Assembly (NCBI GenBank): GCA_017958845.1
Contig: JAGDBW010000033.1
Location: forward strand, 1 to 10,825
Reading direction: 5' to 3'
Source: Clostridia bacterium
GTDB lineage: Bacteria > Bacillota > Clostridia > Oscillospirales > CAG-272
Length of the DNA: 10,825 nt
In this document: in pieces, positions 1-6,810 of the stretch
How the letters are laid out: the number at the start of each line of letters is the position of its first letter
Numbering within the stretch: position 1 is the stretch's first letter
The notes under the pieces: generated by a model
Databases searched by the model: none
Told to the model about the DNA's origin: nothing
The model's input: only the letters and a program-made list of their open reading frames with translations
Position numbers and translations under genes: made by a program

Positions 1-217
1 CCGCCGCCGAGCAATCCGATCGACCGCGCACCCGCCCGCCGGGGCTGTGCCCGCGAGAGCGGAGGACGGTCGCCGGACGCGCCCGGACAGGGGTCTTTGA
101 CCGAAGGGACCGACAGCCGGGCGGCCGCAAAGAGGCACGACAAAAACAAAAAAAGGAAAACGACCACAGCAGAAGAGAAGAAACGCCGCCAAGACCGAAG
201 GAAAGGGAGGATATGAG

Positions 218-691
218 ATGGAATTCAACGAAAAATTGATTCGTCTGCGCAAGGCCCGCCGCATGACGCAGGACGAGCTCGCCCGTCAAGTCGGGGTGTC
301 CCGCCAGTCCGTCTACAAATGGGAGTGCGGTCAATCCTATCCCGAGGCCATGAAACTCGTGGCGCTGCGCGAGCTGTTCGACATTTCGATCGACCAGCTG
401 CTGGATCCTGCCTTTGAGGTGGAGGGACCGCTGCGCTATTCGCGCCGCCCCGCCGGCAGCCGCCCCGCGATCGCGAGGAAGGAGAGCGGAGAGCCTCCGG
501 CCGAAAAAGCGGCCGAGCGACCCGCCTTTGACCGTCCGGAGAGCGCACACGCGGCCGAGCCGCCGCACCCCGCGGACACCCACGCTCCGCCCGCCCGCCC
601 GATCGACGAAAGCGAGCCGCAGACGCCGGACCGCGAGAGCCGAAAGGAAAGGAAGCCCGGCTTTTTTGCCCGGATCTTCGGTCGCAGATAA
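218..691 (+). CDS. XRE-family helix-turn-helix protein with long disordered tail
   Basis: A small DNA-binding protein of 157 residues, probably a cytoplasmic transcription regulator. Residues 5-62 form a Cro/C1-type (XRE) helix-turn-helix domain; MTQDELARQVGVSRQSVYKW (residues 16-35) covers the two HTH helices, and S28-W35 is the likely recognition helix. From about residue 66 the chain is low-complexity and rich in Pro, Ala, Arg and Glu, so probably disordered. It ends in a basic-aromatic stretch, KPGFFARIFGRR (146-157). The ATG at 218 sits 7 nt after an AGGGAGG Shine-Dalgarno at 204-210; an ATG at 213 is out of frame. XRE regulators usually carry a C-terminal sensing or dimerisation domain, and none is visible. 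Its targets are unknown. It is separated from the next gene by 283 nt, so shared transcription is uncertain. Confidence 0.88.
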   Translation: MEFNEKLIRLRKARRMTQDELARQVGVSRQSVYKWECGQSYPEAMKLVALRELFDISIDQLLDPAFEVEGPLRYSRRPAGSRPAIARKESGEPPAEKAAERPAFDRPESAHAAEPPHPADTHAPPARPIDESEPQTPDRESRKERKPGFFARIFGRR

Positions 692-787
692 GCCCGCCCG
701 AGAAAAGGCACAAGCTGAGCGAAAAAACCCGCAAAAAAGCAAAACCCCCGGCAGAGAAGTCAAAAAAAGAACCGCAAGCGCCCGCCA

Positions 788-834
788 CGGTCTGACCGGG
801 CAGGGTGCTGTCGGTCGTGCGCGCCGGCAGACCG
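788..834. other. GC-rich hairpin between the XRE gene and the small membrane-protein gene
   Basis: CGGTCTG (788-794) pairs with CAGACCG (828-834). After a one-base bulge at 795, CCGG (796-799) pairs with CCGG (824-827). This makes an 11-bp interrupted stem around a 24-nt loop. No T-run follows directly on either strand, so it is not a standard Rho-independent terminator. It could be an mRNA processing or stability element, or chance pairing in GC-rich sequence. No coding signal is seen in the 692-974 gap around it. Confidence 0.35.
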
Positions 835-960
835 GCCGGGGCGGACGACAACCAAAGAAAAAACAAGCCGCCGCTCAAAAGGCGCGCGGCCATGTATAAG
901 CGCGGCTCCGCCTGTCAACAATCCACTCGACCGCCCCCCGCGTGGGACGCGTCGGGCAAA

Positions 961-968
961 GGAGGAGG
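961..968 (+). promoter_or_regulatory. Ribosome binding site that sets the small-protein start
   Basis: GGAGGAGG ends 6 nt before the ATG at 975. The reading frame is open from an earlier ATG at 942, but only the 975 start has a well-placed Shine-Dalgarno site. Confidence 0.7.
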
Positions 969-974
969 CCGGCG

Positions 975-1244
975 ATGCTGCACGGATGCAAAAAAACCGT
1001 CATCCATCTGTCCGAGACGGACAGCGAGATGTTTGACGAAGCATATTTTATTCTGAGAGGCGGGGCAAAGACGCCCCCGCCCGCCGAGCGCGATATGGTC
1101 AAAGAAGCCAACCGCCTGCTCGAGCGGGCCAAGACCGAAGGGGATCGCGCGCGCGAGCGCGCGCGACGCAGACGGCTGTACGGCCTGCTCTGTTTTTTGT
1201 CGGGCGCGCTCTCCTCGGCCGTGCTGTTTTTGTGTATCCGTTGA
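975..1244 (+). CDS. Small tail-anchored membrane protein of unknown function
   Basis: An 89-residue protein that I do not recognise as a named family. Residues 7-27 look like a short structured segment (TVIHLSETDSEMFDEAYFIL) followed by a Pro-rich linker. Residues 36-68 are highly charged, probably helical, and end in a dense Arg cluster (about 59-67). Residues 68-88 are a single hydrophobic membrane segment at the very C-terminus. Charge placement (Arg-rich before the membrane segment) predicts the N-terminal part stays in the cytoplasm, like a tail anchor. The ATG at 975 is chosen over 942 because of GGAGGAGG 6 nt upstream. Its stop lies 14 nt before the RNase J start, so the two are probably co-transcribed. 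A link to RNA decay at the membrane is only inference from that spacing. Confidence 0.75.
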   Translation: MLHGCKKTVIHLSETDSEMFDEAYFILRGGAKTPPPAERDMVKEANRLLERAKTEGDRARERARRRRLYGLLCFLSGALSSAVLFLCIR

Positions 1245-1258
1245 AAGAAAGGAATCCT

Positions 1259-3283
1259 ATGCCTGACAAAACCGAAAAGAAACAAAACGACAAACCCGAA
1301 ACAAAAAAGACGCCCCGCGACGCGACGCGCGCGCAGGGCCCCGCCGGAGGCAAAAAACCGACCCCCGGCGCCAAACCGTCGCCGGCCCAAAAGCCGACCG
1401 CCCGCCCCAAACCGACCCAGCGGTCCAACCCGGCGCCGAAAAGCAGACAGACAGGCGGCCCCAAGCCGACCGAAAAACCGAAAAGCGCGCCCGGGACGCC
1501 CCGCGCCTCTGCCGTCAGAGTGGGCGACAGGCAGGGCCCGGCGACCCTGCCCCGCGCCGTAAAAGCGGACGCAAAGGCCGCCAAAGGCGCGACCCGTGTC
1601 GAAAAAACACGCAAAAAAGCCCCCGCCGAAACGCTCAAGGTCATGATCCTGGGCGGCCTGCAGGAGATCGGCAAGAACATGACGGTCCTCGAGTACGGGC
1701 GGGACATCATCGTCATCGACTGCGGCCTCTCCTTTCCCGACGAGGATATGCCCGGCATCGACCTGGTCATCCCGGACGTCTCGTATCTCGAAAAGAACGC
1801 GGAGCGGGTCCGCGGGATCCTGCTCACCCACGGGCACGAGGATCACATCGGCGCGCTGCCGTACGTGCTCAAAAACCTCAACGTCCCCGTCTACGGCACA
1901 CGCCTGACCATGGGCATCGTCCGCGCCAAGCTCGCCGAGGCGGAACTCGGGACGAGACCCGCCCTCTTTACCGTCAGCGCCGGCGACGTGGTGCGGCTGG
2001 GCTGCTTTTTGTGTGAGTTCATCCACGTCAACCACTCCATCGCCGACGCCTGCGCCATCGCCGTCGGCACGCCCGTCGGCGTGGTGTTCCACTCCGGAGA
2101 CTTTAAGCTCGACGTCTCCCCCATCGACGGGCAGATCATGGACCTCGGACGCCTGGCGCGGCTCGGCGACGAGGGGGTGCTGCTCATGCTCTGCGAATCG
2201 ACCAACGCCGAGCGCCACGGCTTTACGCCCTCCGAGCGCACAGTCGGCTCCTCGCTCGACCAGATCTTTTTGACCAACCGGGACAAGAGGGTGGTCATCG
2301 CCACCTTTTCTTCCAACGTGCACCGCGTCCAGCAGGTCATCGACAAGAGCGTCAAATACGGGCGCAAGGTGGCCATCCTCGGCCGCTCGATGGTCAACGT
2401 CATCGGCGCGGCGATGGAACTGGGCTACATGGACCTGCCCGACGGGACGCTGATCGACGTCGCGGAGATCAAACGCTATCGCCCCGATCAGCTGACGCTC
2501 ATCACCACCGGCTCGCAGGGCGAGCCGATGTCGGCGCTCTATCGGCTGGCCTTTGGGGAGCATCCGCAGGTGCGGCTCACGCCCTCCGACATCGTGGTGC
2601 TGTCCGCCTCCGCCATCCCCGGCAACGAAAAGTGGGTCGACAAGATCATCAACGCCCTGGTCCGCTGCGGCGTGCGGGTGGTCAACGACCGTGTCTCGGA
2701 CGTGCACGTGTCCGGCCACGCCTGCAGCGAAGAACTCAAACTCATGCACGCGCTGGTGCGCCCGCGCTTCTTTATGCCCGTCCACGGCGAGGACCGTCAC
2801 CTCTTTGCGCACAAGGAGATCGCGGAGTTTATGGGGATGACGGCCGACCGCATCTTTCTGCCGGAGTTGGGGCGGGTGCTCGAGGTCACGCCGACGTCGG
2901 CCAAGTGGGGCGGCGTCGTCCCGGCCGGCCGGGTACTGATCGACGGCGCCGGCGTGGGCGACGTGGGCAACGTGGTGCTGCGCGACCGCCGGCTGCTCTC
3001 CGAGGGCGGCCTGATCGCGGTGGTCGCCGGGATCGACACGACCGCCGGCGAACTGGTCAGCGGCCCCTATATCGTCTCGCGCGGCTACGTGTACGTCAAA
3101 GAATCCGGCGACCTGATGGAGGAGGCGCGCTACAAAGCCGCCGAGATCATCGAGCGCTGTCTGCGCCGCAAGTCGACCGATATCGCCCAGCTCAAAAACA
3201 CCCTCAAAGAGGAGCTGGCCCGCTTCTTCTTTGCCGCCAACAAGCGCAGCCCCGTCGTTCTGCCGCTGGTGCTGCCGCTCTGA
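1259..3283 (+). CDS. rnj: Ribonuclease J with a long Lys/Pro-rich N-terminal extension
   Basis: RNase J is a zinc-dependent metallo-beta-lactamase/beta-CASP nuclease with 5'-exonuclease and endonuclease activity in mRNA decay and rRNA maturation. The protein has 674 residues. Residues 1 to about 125 are low-complexity (Lys, Pro, Ala, Thr); the catalytic part begins near TLKVMILGGLQEIGKN. The metal motif HGHEDH is at residues 191-196. Further family motifs follow: NHSIADA, HSGDFKLD, TTGSQGEP, SGHA and PVHGE. Without the extension the length is about 549, close to the roughly 555 usual for the family, and the C-terminal domain is complete. The start at 1259 is preferred over the in-frame ATG at 1232 because AAGGA (1249-1253) lies 5 nt upstream; 1232 would also lie inside the previous gene. 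The tail may bind RNA or partner proteins (inference). Part of a 27-bp repeat falls within the extension. Confidence 0.95.
   Translation: MPDKTEKKQNDKPETKKTPRDATRAQGPAGGKKPTPGAKPSPAQKPTARPKPTQRSNPAPKSRQTGGPKPTEKPKSAPGTPRASAVRVGDRQGPATLPRAVKADAKAAKGATRVEKTRKKAPAETLKVMILGGLQEIGKNMTVLEYGRDIIVIDCGLSFPDEDMPGIDLVIPDVSYLEKNAERVRGILLTHGHEDHIGALPYVLKNLNVPVYGTRLTMGIVRAKLAEAELGTRPALFTVSAGDVVRLGCFLCEFIHVNHSIADACAIAVGTPVGVVFHSGDFKLDVSPIDGQIMDLGRLARLGDEGVLLMLCESTNAERHGFTPSERTVGSSLDQIFLTNRDKRVVIATFSSNVHRVQQVIDKSVKYGRKVAILGRSMVNVIGAAMELGYMDLPDGTLIDVAEIKRYRPDQLTLITTGSQGEPMSALYRLAFGEHPQVRLTPSDIVVLSASAIPGNEKWVDKIINALVRCGVRVVNDRVSDVHVSGHACSEELKLMHALVRPRFFMPVHGEDRHLFAHKEIAEFMGMTADRIFLPELGRVLEVTPTSAKWGGVVPAGRVLIDGAGVGDVGNVVLRDRRLLSEGGLIAVVAGIDTTAGELVSGPYIVSRGYVYVKESGDLMEEARYKAAEIIERCLRRKSTDIAQLKNTLKEELARFFFAANKRSPVVLPLVLPL
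1582..1608 (+). repeat. Copy A of a 27-bp dispersed direct repeat, inside the RNase J gene
   Basis: This matches 5842-5868 on the same strand at 25 of 27 positions, including the exact core ACCCGTGTCGAAAAAAC. Here it encodes ATRVEKT in the disordered N-terminal extension of RNase J, just before the catalytic domain. The frame is preserved, so if it came from insertion it was tolerated. Confidence 0.6.
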
Positions 3284-3457
3284 GGCGACCTCGGCGCAAG
3301 GACCGAAAAGAAGAAAAACCGCCGCCGCTTCCCTGCGTCTCTGTCGCCCTGCGTCTCCACTACCTCGCGTCCCCGCCGCCGAAAGAACGCCGCCCGAAAA
3401 GGGAACGCCGCGGCCGAGCGCGCCGCGGAGAACGAGCGGCCGGAGCCGCGCAGGTTC

Positions 3458-3512
3458 AAACAAAAAACAGACCGCCCGGTCAAACGACGGGCGGTTTTTG
3501 TTTTGCTTTTTT
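3458..3512. terminator. Bidirectional Rho-independent terminator
   Basis: An 8-bp perfect stem, ACCGCCCG (3471-3478) with CGGGCGGT (3488-3495), has a 9-nt loop. On the plus strand it is followed by a T-rich tract to 3512 and would end the RNase J transcript. On the minus strand the same stem is followed by a T-rich tract (complement of 3458-3467), so it would also stop readthrough from the RACE operon. Its position between convergent operons fits this double role. Confidence 0.88.
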
Positions 3513-3611
3513 GCGGGACGAGCCGGGGCGTCTGTTTTTCGGGCGGCGTGCGGGCCGGGGAGCGGCCGAACGACCGACGGTCAAAAAACGGGGCGGGTAC
3601 GGCGGGGGTTT

Positions 3612-3659
3612 CTTGAAAACACGACAAATTTGGCTCTTGAAAGCGGGGCAAGTTTGGCT
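3612..3659. repeat. Imperfect 24-bp tandem duplication
   Basis: Two adjacent 24-bp copies, 3612-3635 and 3636-3659, match at 19 of 24 positions. Both start CTTGAAA and end TTTGGCT. They lie in non-coding DNA, about 100-145 bp past the end of the RACE gene. Four of the five differences are A-to-G, as expected for an old duplication. No function is evident. Confidence 0.65.
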
Positions 3660-3755
3660 CTGCCGGACGCTTTCCGGTCGGCGGAGGAGGGCGTCACGAC
3701 GGCTTTTTCGGCCGCTGCTCGATCCGGGAAGGGAGCGCCTCTGTTCGCCGATCCG

Positions 3756-5222
3756 TTATTCTTCAAAAAACGCGATGGCGTCCATGTAGTGCTCGGAAAA
3801 GGCCGGATGACCGCTCAGCCGTACGGAAACGGCCGAATCGGCCAGACGGCGGATCTCGTCTTTGCGCGCGGGGTCGAGCAGGAGCATCGTCGCGCCGGCG
3901 AGGGCGGCGTTTCCGACCACACGGACGCGGTCGGCGATCTCCGCGGGGAGCAGACCCACGTCGACGGCCGACGAGACGGAAAAGTGAGAGCCGAATCCGC
4001 CTGCCAGATACAAGCGCTCCACCTCCTCCCATCCGACGCCGGCCGTCTCGAGCAGCGTGGTCATTCCGGCGGCGACGGCGGCTTTGGCCAGCTGGAGCGC
4101 CCGCACGTCCTGCGGGGTGAGCGAGAGACCGGGCGCGAGGGTGAGCGGGCCGAGCGTCGCGCCGGAGCCGCTGATGAGCCCCGTTTTGAGAAAGACCGAG
4201 ATCGCGTCCAGCAAACCCGAGCCGCAGACGCCGCGGGGCGGCGCGCCTCCGACGGTGGCGAGCCGCAGCTCGCCCTGCGACAGCGTGACCCGCGTCACGG
4301 CCCCCGGCACGTTGTTCATCCCGCAGGAGATGCCCGCGCCCTCAAAGGCCGGACCGGCCGCGGTGGAGGTGACGTAGAGCTTTCCGTTCCGGAAGAGCGC
4401 GATCTCGCCGTTGGTTCCGACGTCGGCGAGCAGCGCGCAGCGGTGGCGGCACAACCCGGAGGACAGGACGGCGCAGGAGACGTCCGCACCCACAAAGGCG
4501 TCCATACAGGGCGGCAGATAGGCGGGGACGCCCTCCAGGTCCACGGTCTCGTCAAAGAGCCATCGGGCCGCAAACGGCGCGTGCCCCAGCGCGTCCACCG
4601 GCCGACCGCAGAGGAGATGGAGCATGACGGTGTTGCCGGTCACGACGGCCTCCCGCGGCGCGGCGGGGGAGACGCCCGCTTGTCGGCAGGCTTCTTTTTT
4701 CATGTCGCGCACCGCCGCGAGCAGCGAGGAGCGCAGGATCTGCGCCTGTCCCTCTGTCGCGGCGCGGATGCGACCCATCACGTCGGCGGCCAGCGTGGTC
4801 TGCGGGTTGCGGTCGGAGGCGCGCCCGACCACCTCGCCGGTGGACAGCCGCACGATCTGCAGGGCCAGCGTGGTCGTGCCGATATCCAGCGCCAGCCCGT
4901 ATCCGTCGTCCGAGCGCGCGCTTGAGAGGCGCCGGGTATAAAACTCGACGTCCATCTCGCCGCTCCCACCGAGGACCAGCCGCGCGTCGCCCAGCAGCCG
5001 CGTGCGGCAGCTCAGCCGCCCGCCGGCCCGCTCTTCTTCCGCGGTCGGCGGCGAGAGGTGCACCTCGATCTCCATCCGGCATTTGCCGCACCCGCCACCC
5101 ACCCCGCAGGGATGCTCGACGGGTATGTCCTGTGCCGAAAGGAGATCAAACCGACGGGGGTTTCCGTCAAAATCGACGTATTTTGTTTTTCCATCCGGAA
5201 AGACAACGGTCAAACGCGGCAT
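3756..5222 (-). CDS. RACE-type corrinoid activation protein (2Fe-2S ferredoxin plus ASKHA ATPase)
   Basis: A reductive activator of corrinoid enzymes: it uses ATP hydrolysis and an Fe-S electron to return inactive Co(II) corrinoid to Co(I). The protein has 488 residues. Residues 1-85 are a plant-type 2Fe-2S ferredoxin domain with ligands C39, C45, C48 and C72 (HPCGVGGGCGKC, then SCRT). A short linker follows. From residue 108 there is an ASKHA/DUF4445 ATPase region, with the phosphate motif DIGTTT at 113-118, a second motif ADVGTNGEIAL, and AGGFGSHF near the C-terminus. Characterised RACE proteins are longer (about 630 residues) with a larger linker, so this is a compact form. The start ATG has GGGAGG overlapping the DUF2284 stop only 3 nt upstream, indicating translational coupling. 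Cytoplasmic. Its likely partner is the corrinoid protein two genes upstream. Confidence 0.9.
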   Translation of the reverse strand: MPRLTVVFPDGKTKYVDFDGNPRRFDLLSAQDIPVEHPCGVGGGCGKCRMEIEVHLSPPTAEEERAGGRLSCRTRLLGDARLVLGGSGEMDVEFYTRRLSSARSDDGYGLALDIGTTTLALQIVRLSTGEVVGRASDRNPQTTLAADVMGRIRAATEGQAQILRSSLLAAVRDMKKEACRQAGVSPAAPREAVVTGNTVMLHLLCGRPVDALGHAPFAARWLFDETVDLEGVPAYLPPCMDAFVGADVSCAVLSSGLCRHRCALLADVGTNGEIALFRNGKLYVTSTAAGPAFEGAGISCGMNNVPGAVTRVTLSQGELRLATVGGAPPRGVCGSGLLDAISVFLKTGLISGSGATLGPLTLAPGLSLTPQDVRALQLAKAAVAAGMTTLLETAGVGWEEVERLYLAGGFGSHFSVSSAVDVGLLPAEIADRVRVVGNAALAGATMLLLDPARKDEIRRLADSAVSVRLSGHPAFSEHYMDAIAFFEE

Positions 5223-5225
5223 GAC

Positions 5226-5768
5226 TCACCTCCCGTAGCAGACCAGACCGAAGTAGGTGACGGTGTCCGATCCGTTGATATAGAGCAGATCGGTCTGTCG
5301 GGTCGTGCGGTAGACGTCGACGCCGTAGCCCTCCATGGCGGGCATCGGGCCCTGTGGGTGCCGGCAGGGCTGACCGTCGAGGCGCGCGCAGCGCTCACAG
5401 AAACAGCACCCGCCGCAGCCGAGGTGCAGCGCGTCGATCCCGCGGGCCCGGAAGAGCGAGCGCAGGGCGTAGGCCGTCGCCTGATGCCGCCGCTTGGCCT
5501 CGGTCATACCCTCCAGGTCAAAGCTGTCCTCCAGCTCTCCGATCGTCTGCCACAGGAGCGCGTTTGGATAGAGGGAGAGCGACGCGGCGTTCTCCGGGTC
5601 GGGGCGCTCGTAGGGCGGGCAGTTCCAGCACTGCCCGAAGCTGCCGCACCCGTTGCTCCGGCAGACGGCAAAGTAGGCGGGGTCGGTGATGATCTGCGAG
5701 GGGGAGAGGCGCGTGGCTTTGGTCGCTCCGCAGGCCAGCGCCGCCGCCACGGGATCAAAGACGTCCAT
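5226..5768 (-). CDS. DUF2284 cysteine-rich predicted metal-binding protein
   Basis: A 180-residue cytoplasmic protein of the DUF2284 family, whose function is not established. It holds 12 cysteines in two clusters. Cluster one is C36, C41, C47 and C50 (CRSNGCGSFGQCWNCPPY). Cluster two is C118, C121, C122, C124, C127 and C135 (GCGGCCFCERC). C13 and C177 are outliers. Such spacing suggests Fe-S clusters or other metal sites (inference). The start at 5768 has AAAGGAG about 7 nt upstream; the frame extends upstream to an ATG at 5825, but that start lacks a comparable site. It lies between the corrinoid protein and its activator and is coupled to the latter (3-nt gap), so a role in electron delivery to, or handling of, the corrinoid is plausible but unproven. 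Confidence 0.85.
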   Translation of the reverse strand: MDVFDPVAAALACGATKATRLSPSQIITDPAYFAVCRSNGCGSFGQCWNCPPYERPDPENAASLSLYPNALLWQTIGELEDSFDLEGMTEAKRRHQATAYALRSLFRARGIDALHLGCGGCCFCERCARLDGQPCRHPQGPMPAMEGYGVDVYRTTRQTDLLYINGSDTVTYFGLVCYGR

Positions 5769-5827
5769 GTGCGTCTCCTTTCGGTCAAAGGATGGGGCCG
5801 CATGAGGGGTCAGGCAGGATGCCAAAC

Positions 5828-5860
5828 GACACGGGCAGGGTCAAAGCCGCTACCCGTGTC
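5828..5860. repeat. Inverted repeat overlapping the dispersed repeat
   Basis: GACACGGGCAG (5828-5838) and CTACCCGTGTC (5850-5860) pair over 10 of 11 positions around an 11-nt loop. The right arm lies inside copy B of the 27-bp repeat. No T-run follows on either strand; on the minus strand the T-run comes before the stem. It is therefore not a normal terminator, though it could process or stabilise the mRNA between the corrinoid and DUF2284 genes. Confidence 0.55.
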
Positions 5861-5868
5861 GAAAAAAC
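5842..5868 (+). repeat. Copy B of a 27-bp dispersed direct repeat
   Basis: This matches 1582-1608 at 25 of 27 positions, in the same orientation. Here it is in the 169-bp gap between the corrinoid and DUF2284 genes and shares the exact 17-base core ACCCGTGTCGAAAAAAC. One arm of a hairpin overlaps it. Confidence 0.6.
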
Positions 5869-5887
5869 GAGGTGTTTGTATTCTTGT

Positions 5888-5935
5888 GACCGGCGGCGCC
5901 GGGTTGCTCACCGGGCGGGGGCCGGTCGGTTTTTG
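5888..5935. other. Hairpin just after the corrinoid-protein stop codon
   Basis: GACCGGC (5888-5894) pairs with GCCGGTC (5921-5927), with a possible smaller inner stem (CCGG at 5899-5902 with CCGG at 5911-5914). On the plus strand GGTTTTT follows, terminator-like, but no plus-strand gene ends here. For the minus-strand operon it lies directly after the corrinoid gene with no T-run behind it, so it is more likely a 3'-end stabiliser or processing site than a full stop. Confidence 0.4.
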
Positions 5936-5937
5936 GA

Positions 5938-6588
5938 TCAGTGTTTGTCGGCCAACTCCCGGCAGAACTCCACCGCTTTGTCGGCCGCGCTGGCGGCGTC
6001 GCAGCTGTAGGCGTCGGCGCCGATCTGACGGCAAAAGGCCTCGGTGACCGGCGCGCCGCCGACCATGATGCGGACGCGGTCGCGGATGCCGGCGGCCTCG
6101 GCGGCGCGCACGACGTCGCCCATCACGCCCATGGTGGTGGTGAGCAGGGCCGAGCAGCAGATGACCGAGCAGTTCTGCTCGATCGCCGTCTGCACGAAGG
6201 TCGCGGGCGAGACGTCGGTGCCGAGATCGATGACCTCCAGCCCCTTGCCCTCCATCATCATGCGCACCAGGTTTTTGCCGATGTCGTGCAGGTCTCCCTG
6301 CACCGTGCCGATGCAGACGCGGCCCGCCGCCTCCACGCCTTCGGCGGCGAGCAGGGGTTTGAGCAGCGCCATGCCCCGGTTCATGGCGCGGGCGGCGACC
6401 AGCACCTCGGGGACAAAGATCTCGTTGTTTTTAAAGCGTTCGCCGACGGCGTTCATGCCGTCGAGCAGCCCTTTTTCCAAAATATCGTACGCGCTGACGC
6501 CTTCGTCCAGCGCCTGCGCGACCGCTTCGGTGACGGCTTTGGCTTTGCCGGCCTGAAGAAGCAGGGAGATCTCGTGAAGATCGGTCAT
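5938..6588 (-). CDS. Corrinoid protein (MtbC/MtmC/MtvC-type methyl carrier)
   Basis: A methyl-carrying cobalamin protein of 216 residues. In known systems one methyltransferase loads a methyl group onto its cobalt and a second passes it to an acceptor such as tetrahydrofolate or coenzyme M. Residues 1-85 are the helical cap domain. Residues 88-216 are the B12-binding Rossmann domain, with the base-off motif DLHDIGKN at 99-106 (H101 is the lower cobalt ligand). SALL (146-149) and VGGAP (176-180) are the remaining loop motifs. The length is typical of the family. The start at 6588 follows AAAGGA by about 7 nt; an upstream in-frame start at 6684 lacks such a site. It is first in a minus-strand group with DUF2284 and RACE, and is divergent from a UroD-type methyltransferase. 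The substrate cannot be read from the sequence. Confidence 0.93.
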   Translation of the reverse strand: MTDLHEISLLLQAGKAKAVTEAVAQALDEGVSAYDILEKGLLDGMNAVGERFKNNEIFVPEVLVAARAMNRGMALLKPLLAAEGVEAAGRVCIGTVQGDLHDIGKNLVRMMMEGKGLEVIDLGTDVSPATFVQTAIEQNCSVICCSALLTTTMGVMGDVVRAAEAAGIRDRVRIMVGGAPVTEAFCRQIGADAYSCDAASAADKAVEFCRELADKH

Positions 6589-6770
6589 GGCGGGTCCTTT
6601 CTCGTCCCGGAGGACGGAGGGAAACGATGGTTTGAACGGGCGGGGCGAAAAGCGGGAGAGATGCGAAAAAAGCAGAACAAGCAAAGCAAAAAGAAGGGGA
6701 ACAGGCAGTCGAACAGCAAAAAAGCGTTTACAAAGAGGACACAGCGCCCCGGTCGGTGCGGGGCGGCGGC

Positions 6771-6799
6771 TTGACTTTTCGGGGGATGTGCGATATAGT
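6771..6799 (+). promoter_or_regulatory. Sigma-70 type promoter of the methyltransferase gene
   Basis: The -35 element TTGACT (6771-6776) and -10 element TATAGT (6794-6799) are separated by exactly 17 bp, each one base from consensus. Transcription would begin near 6806, leaving a leader of about 90 nt before the ATG at 6897. Confidence 0.8.
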
Positions 6800-6810
6800 G
6801 GATACGGAGC

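Larger units (their letters stand above)
3284..3755. other. Gene-free gap between convergent operons
   Basis: This 472-bp gap between the end of RNase J and the end of the RACE gene shows no convincing gene on either strand. Contents: an 11-bp direct repeat CCCTGCGTCTC at 3331-3341 and 3347-3357, a bidirectional terminator at 3458-3512, and a 24-bp tandem duplication at 3612-3659. The remainder is GC-rich filler with open but non-family-like reading frames. Confidence 0.6.

Noticed and set aside
1..216. Frame open from the window start to a TGA at 214-216, possibly the tail of an upstream gene
   Set aside because: Another frame is also open over this stretch, and the translation is only Arg/Lys/Ala-rich low complexity, so it cannot be told from chance. 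It remains possible because the stop abuts the XRE start.
414..899. Alternative frame overlapping and extending past the XRE gene
   Set aside because: The XRE frame has the Shine-Dalgarno site and HTH domain and ends cleanly. The alternative is a basic low-complexity shadow with no start signal.
875..3463. 862-codon open frame on the minus strand opposite RNase J
   Set aside because: It mirrors the codon pattern of a clearly real RNase J gene. Its translation is low-complexity and resembles no family. Similar long shadows lie opposite every gene in this GC-rich window.
3231..4925. 564-codon plus-strand open frame across the RNase J end, the terminator and the RACE gene
   Set aside because: It crosses a strong bidirectional terminator and lies antisense to the RACE gene with its intact motifs. 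Its composition is shadow-like.
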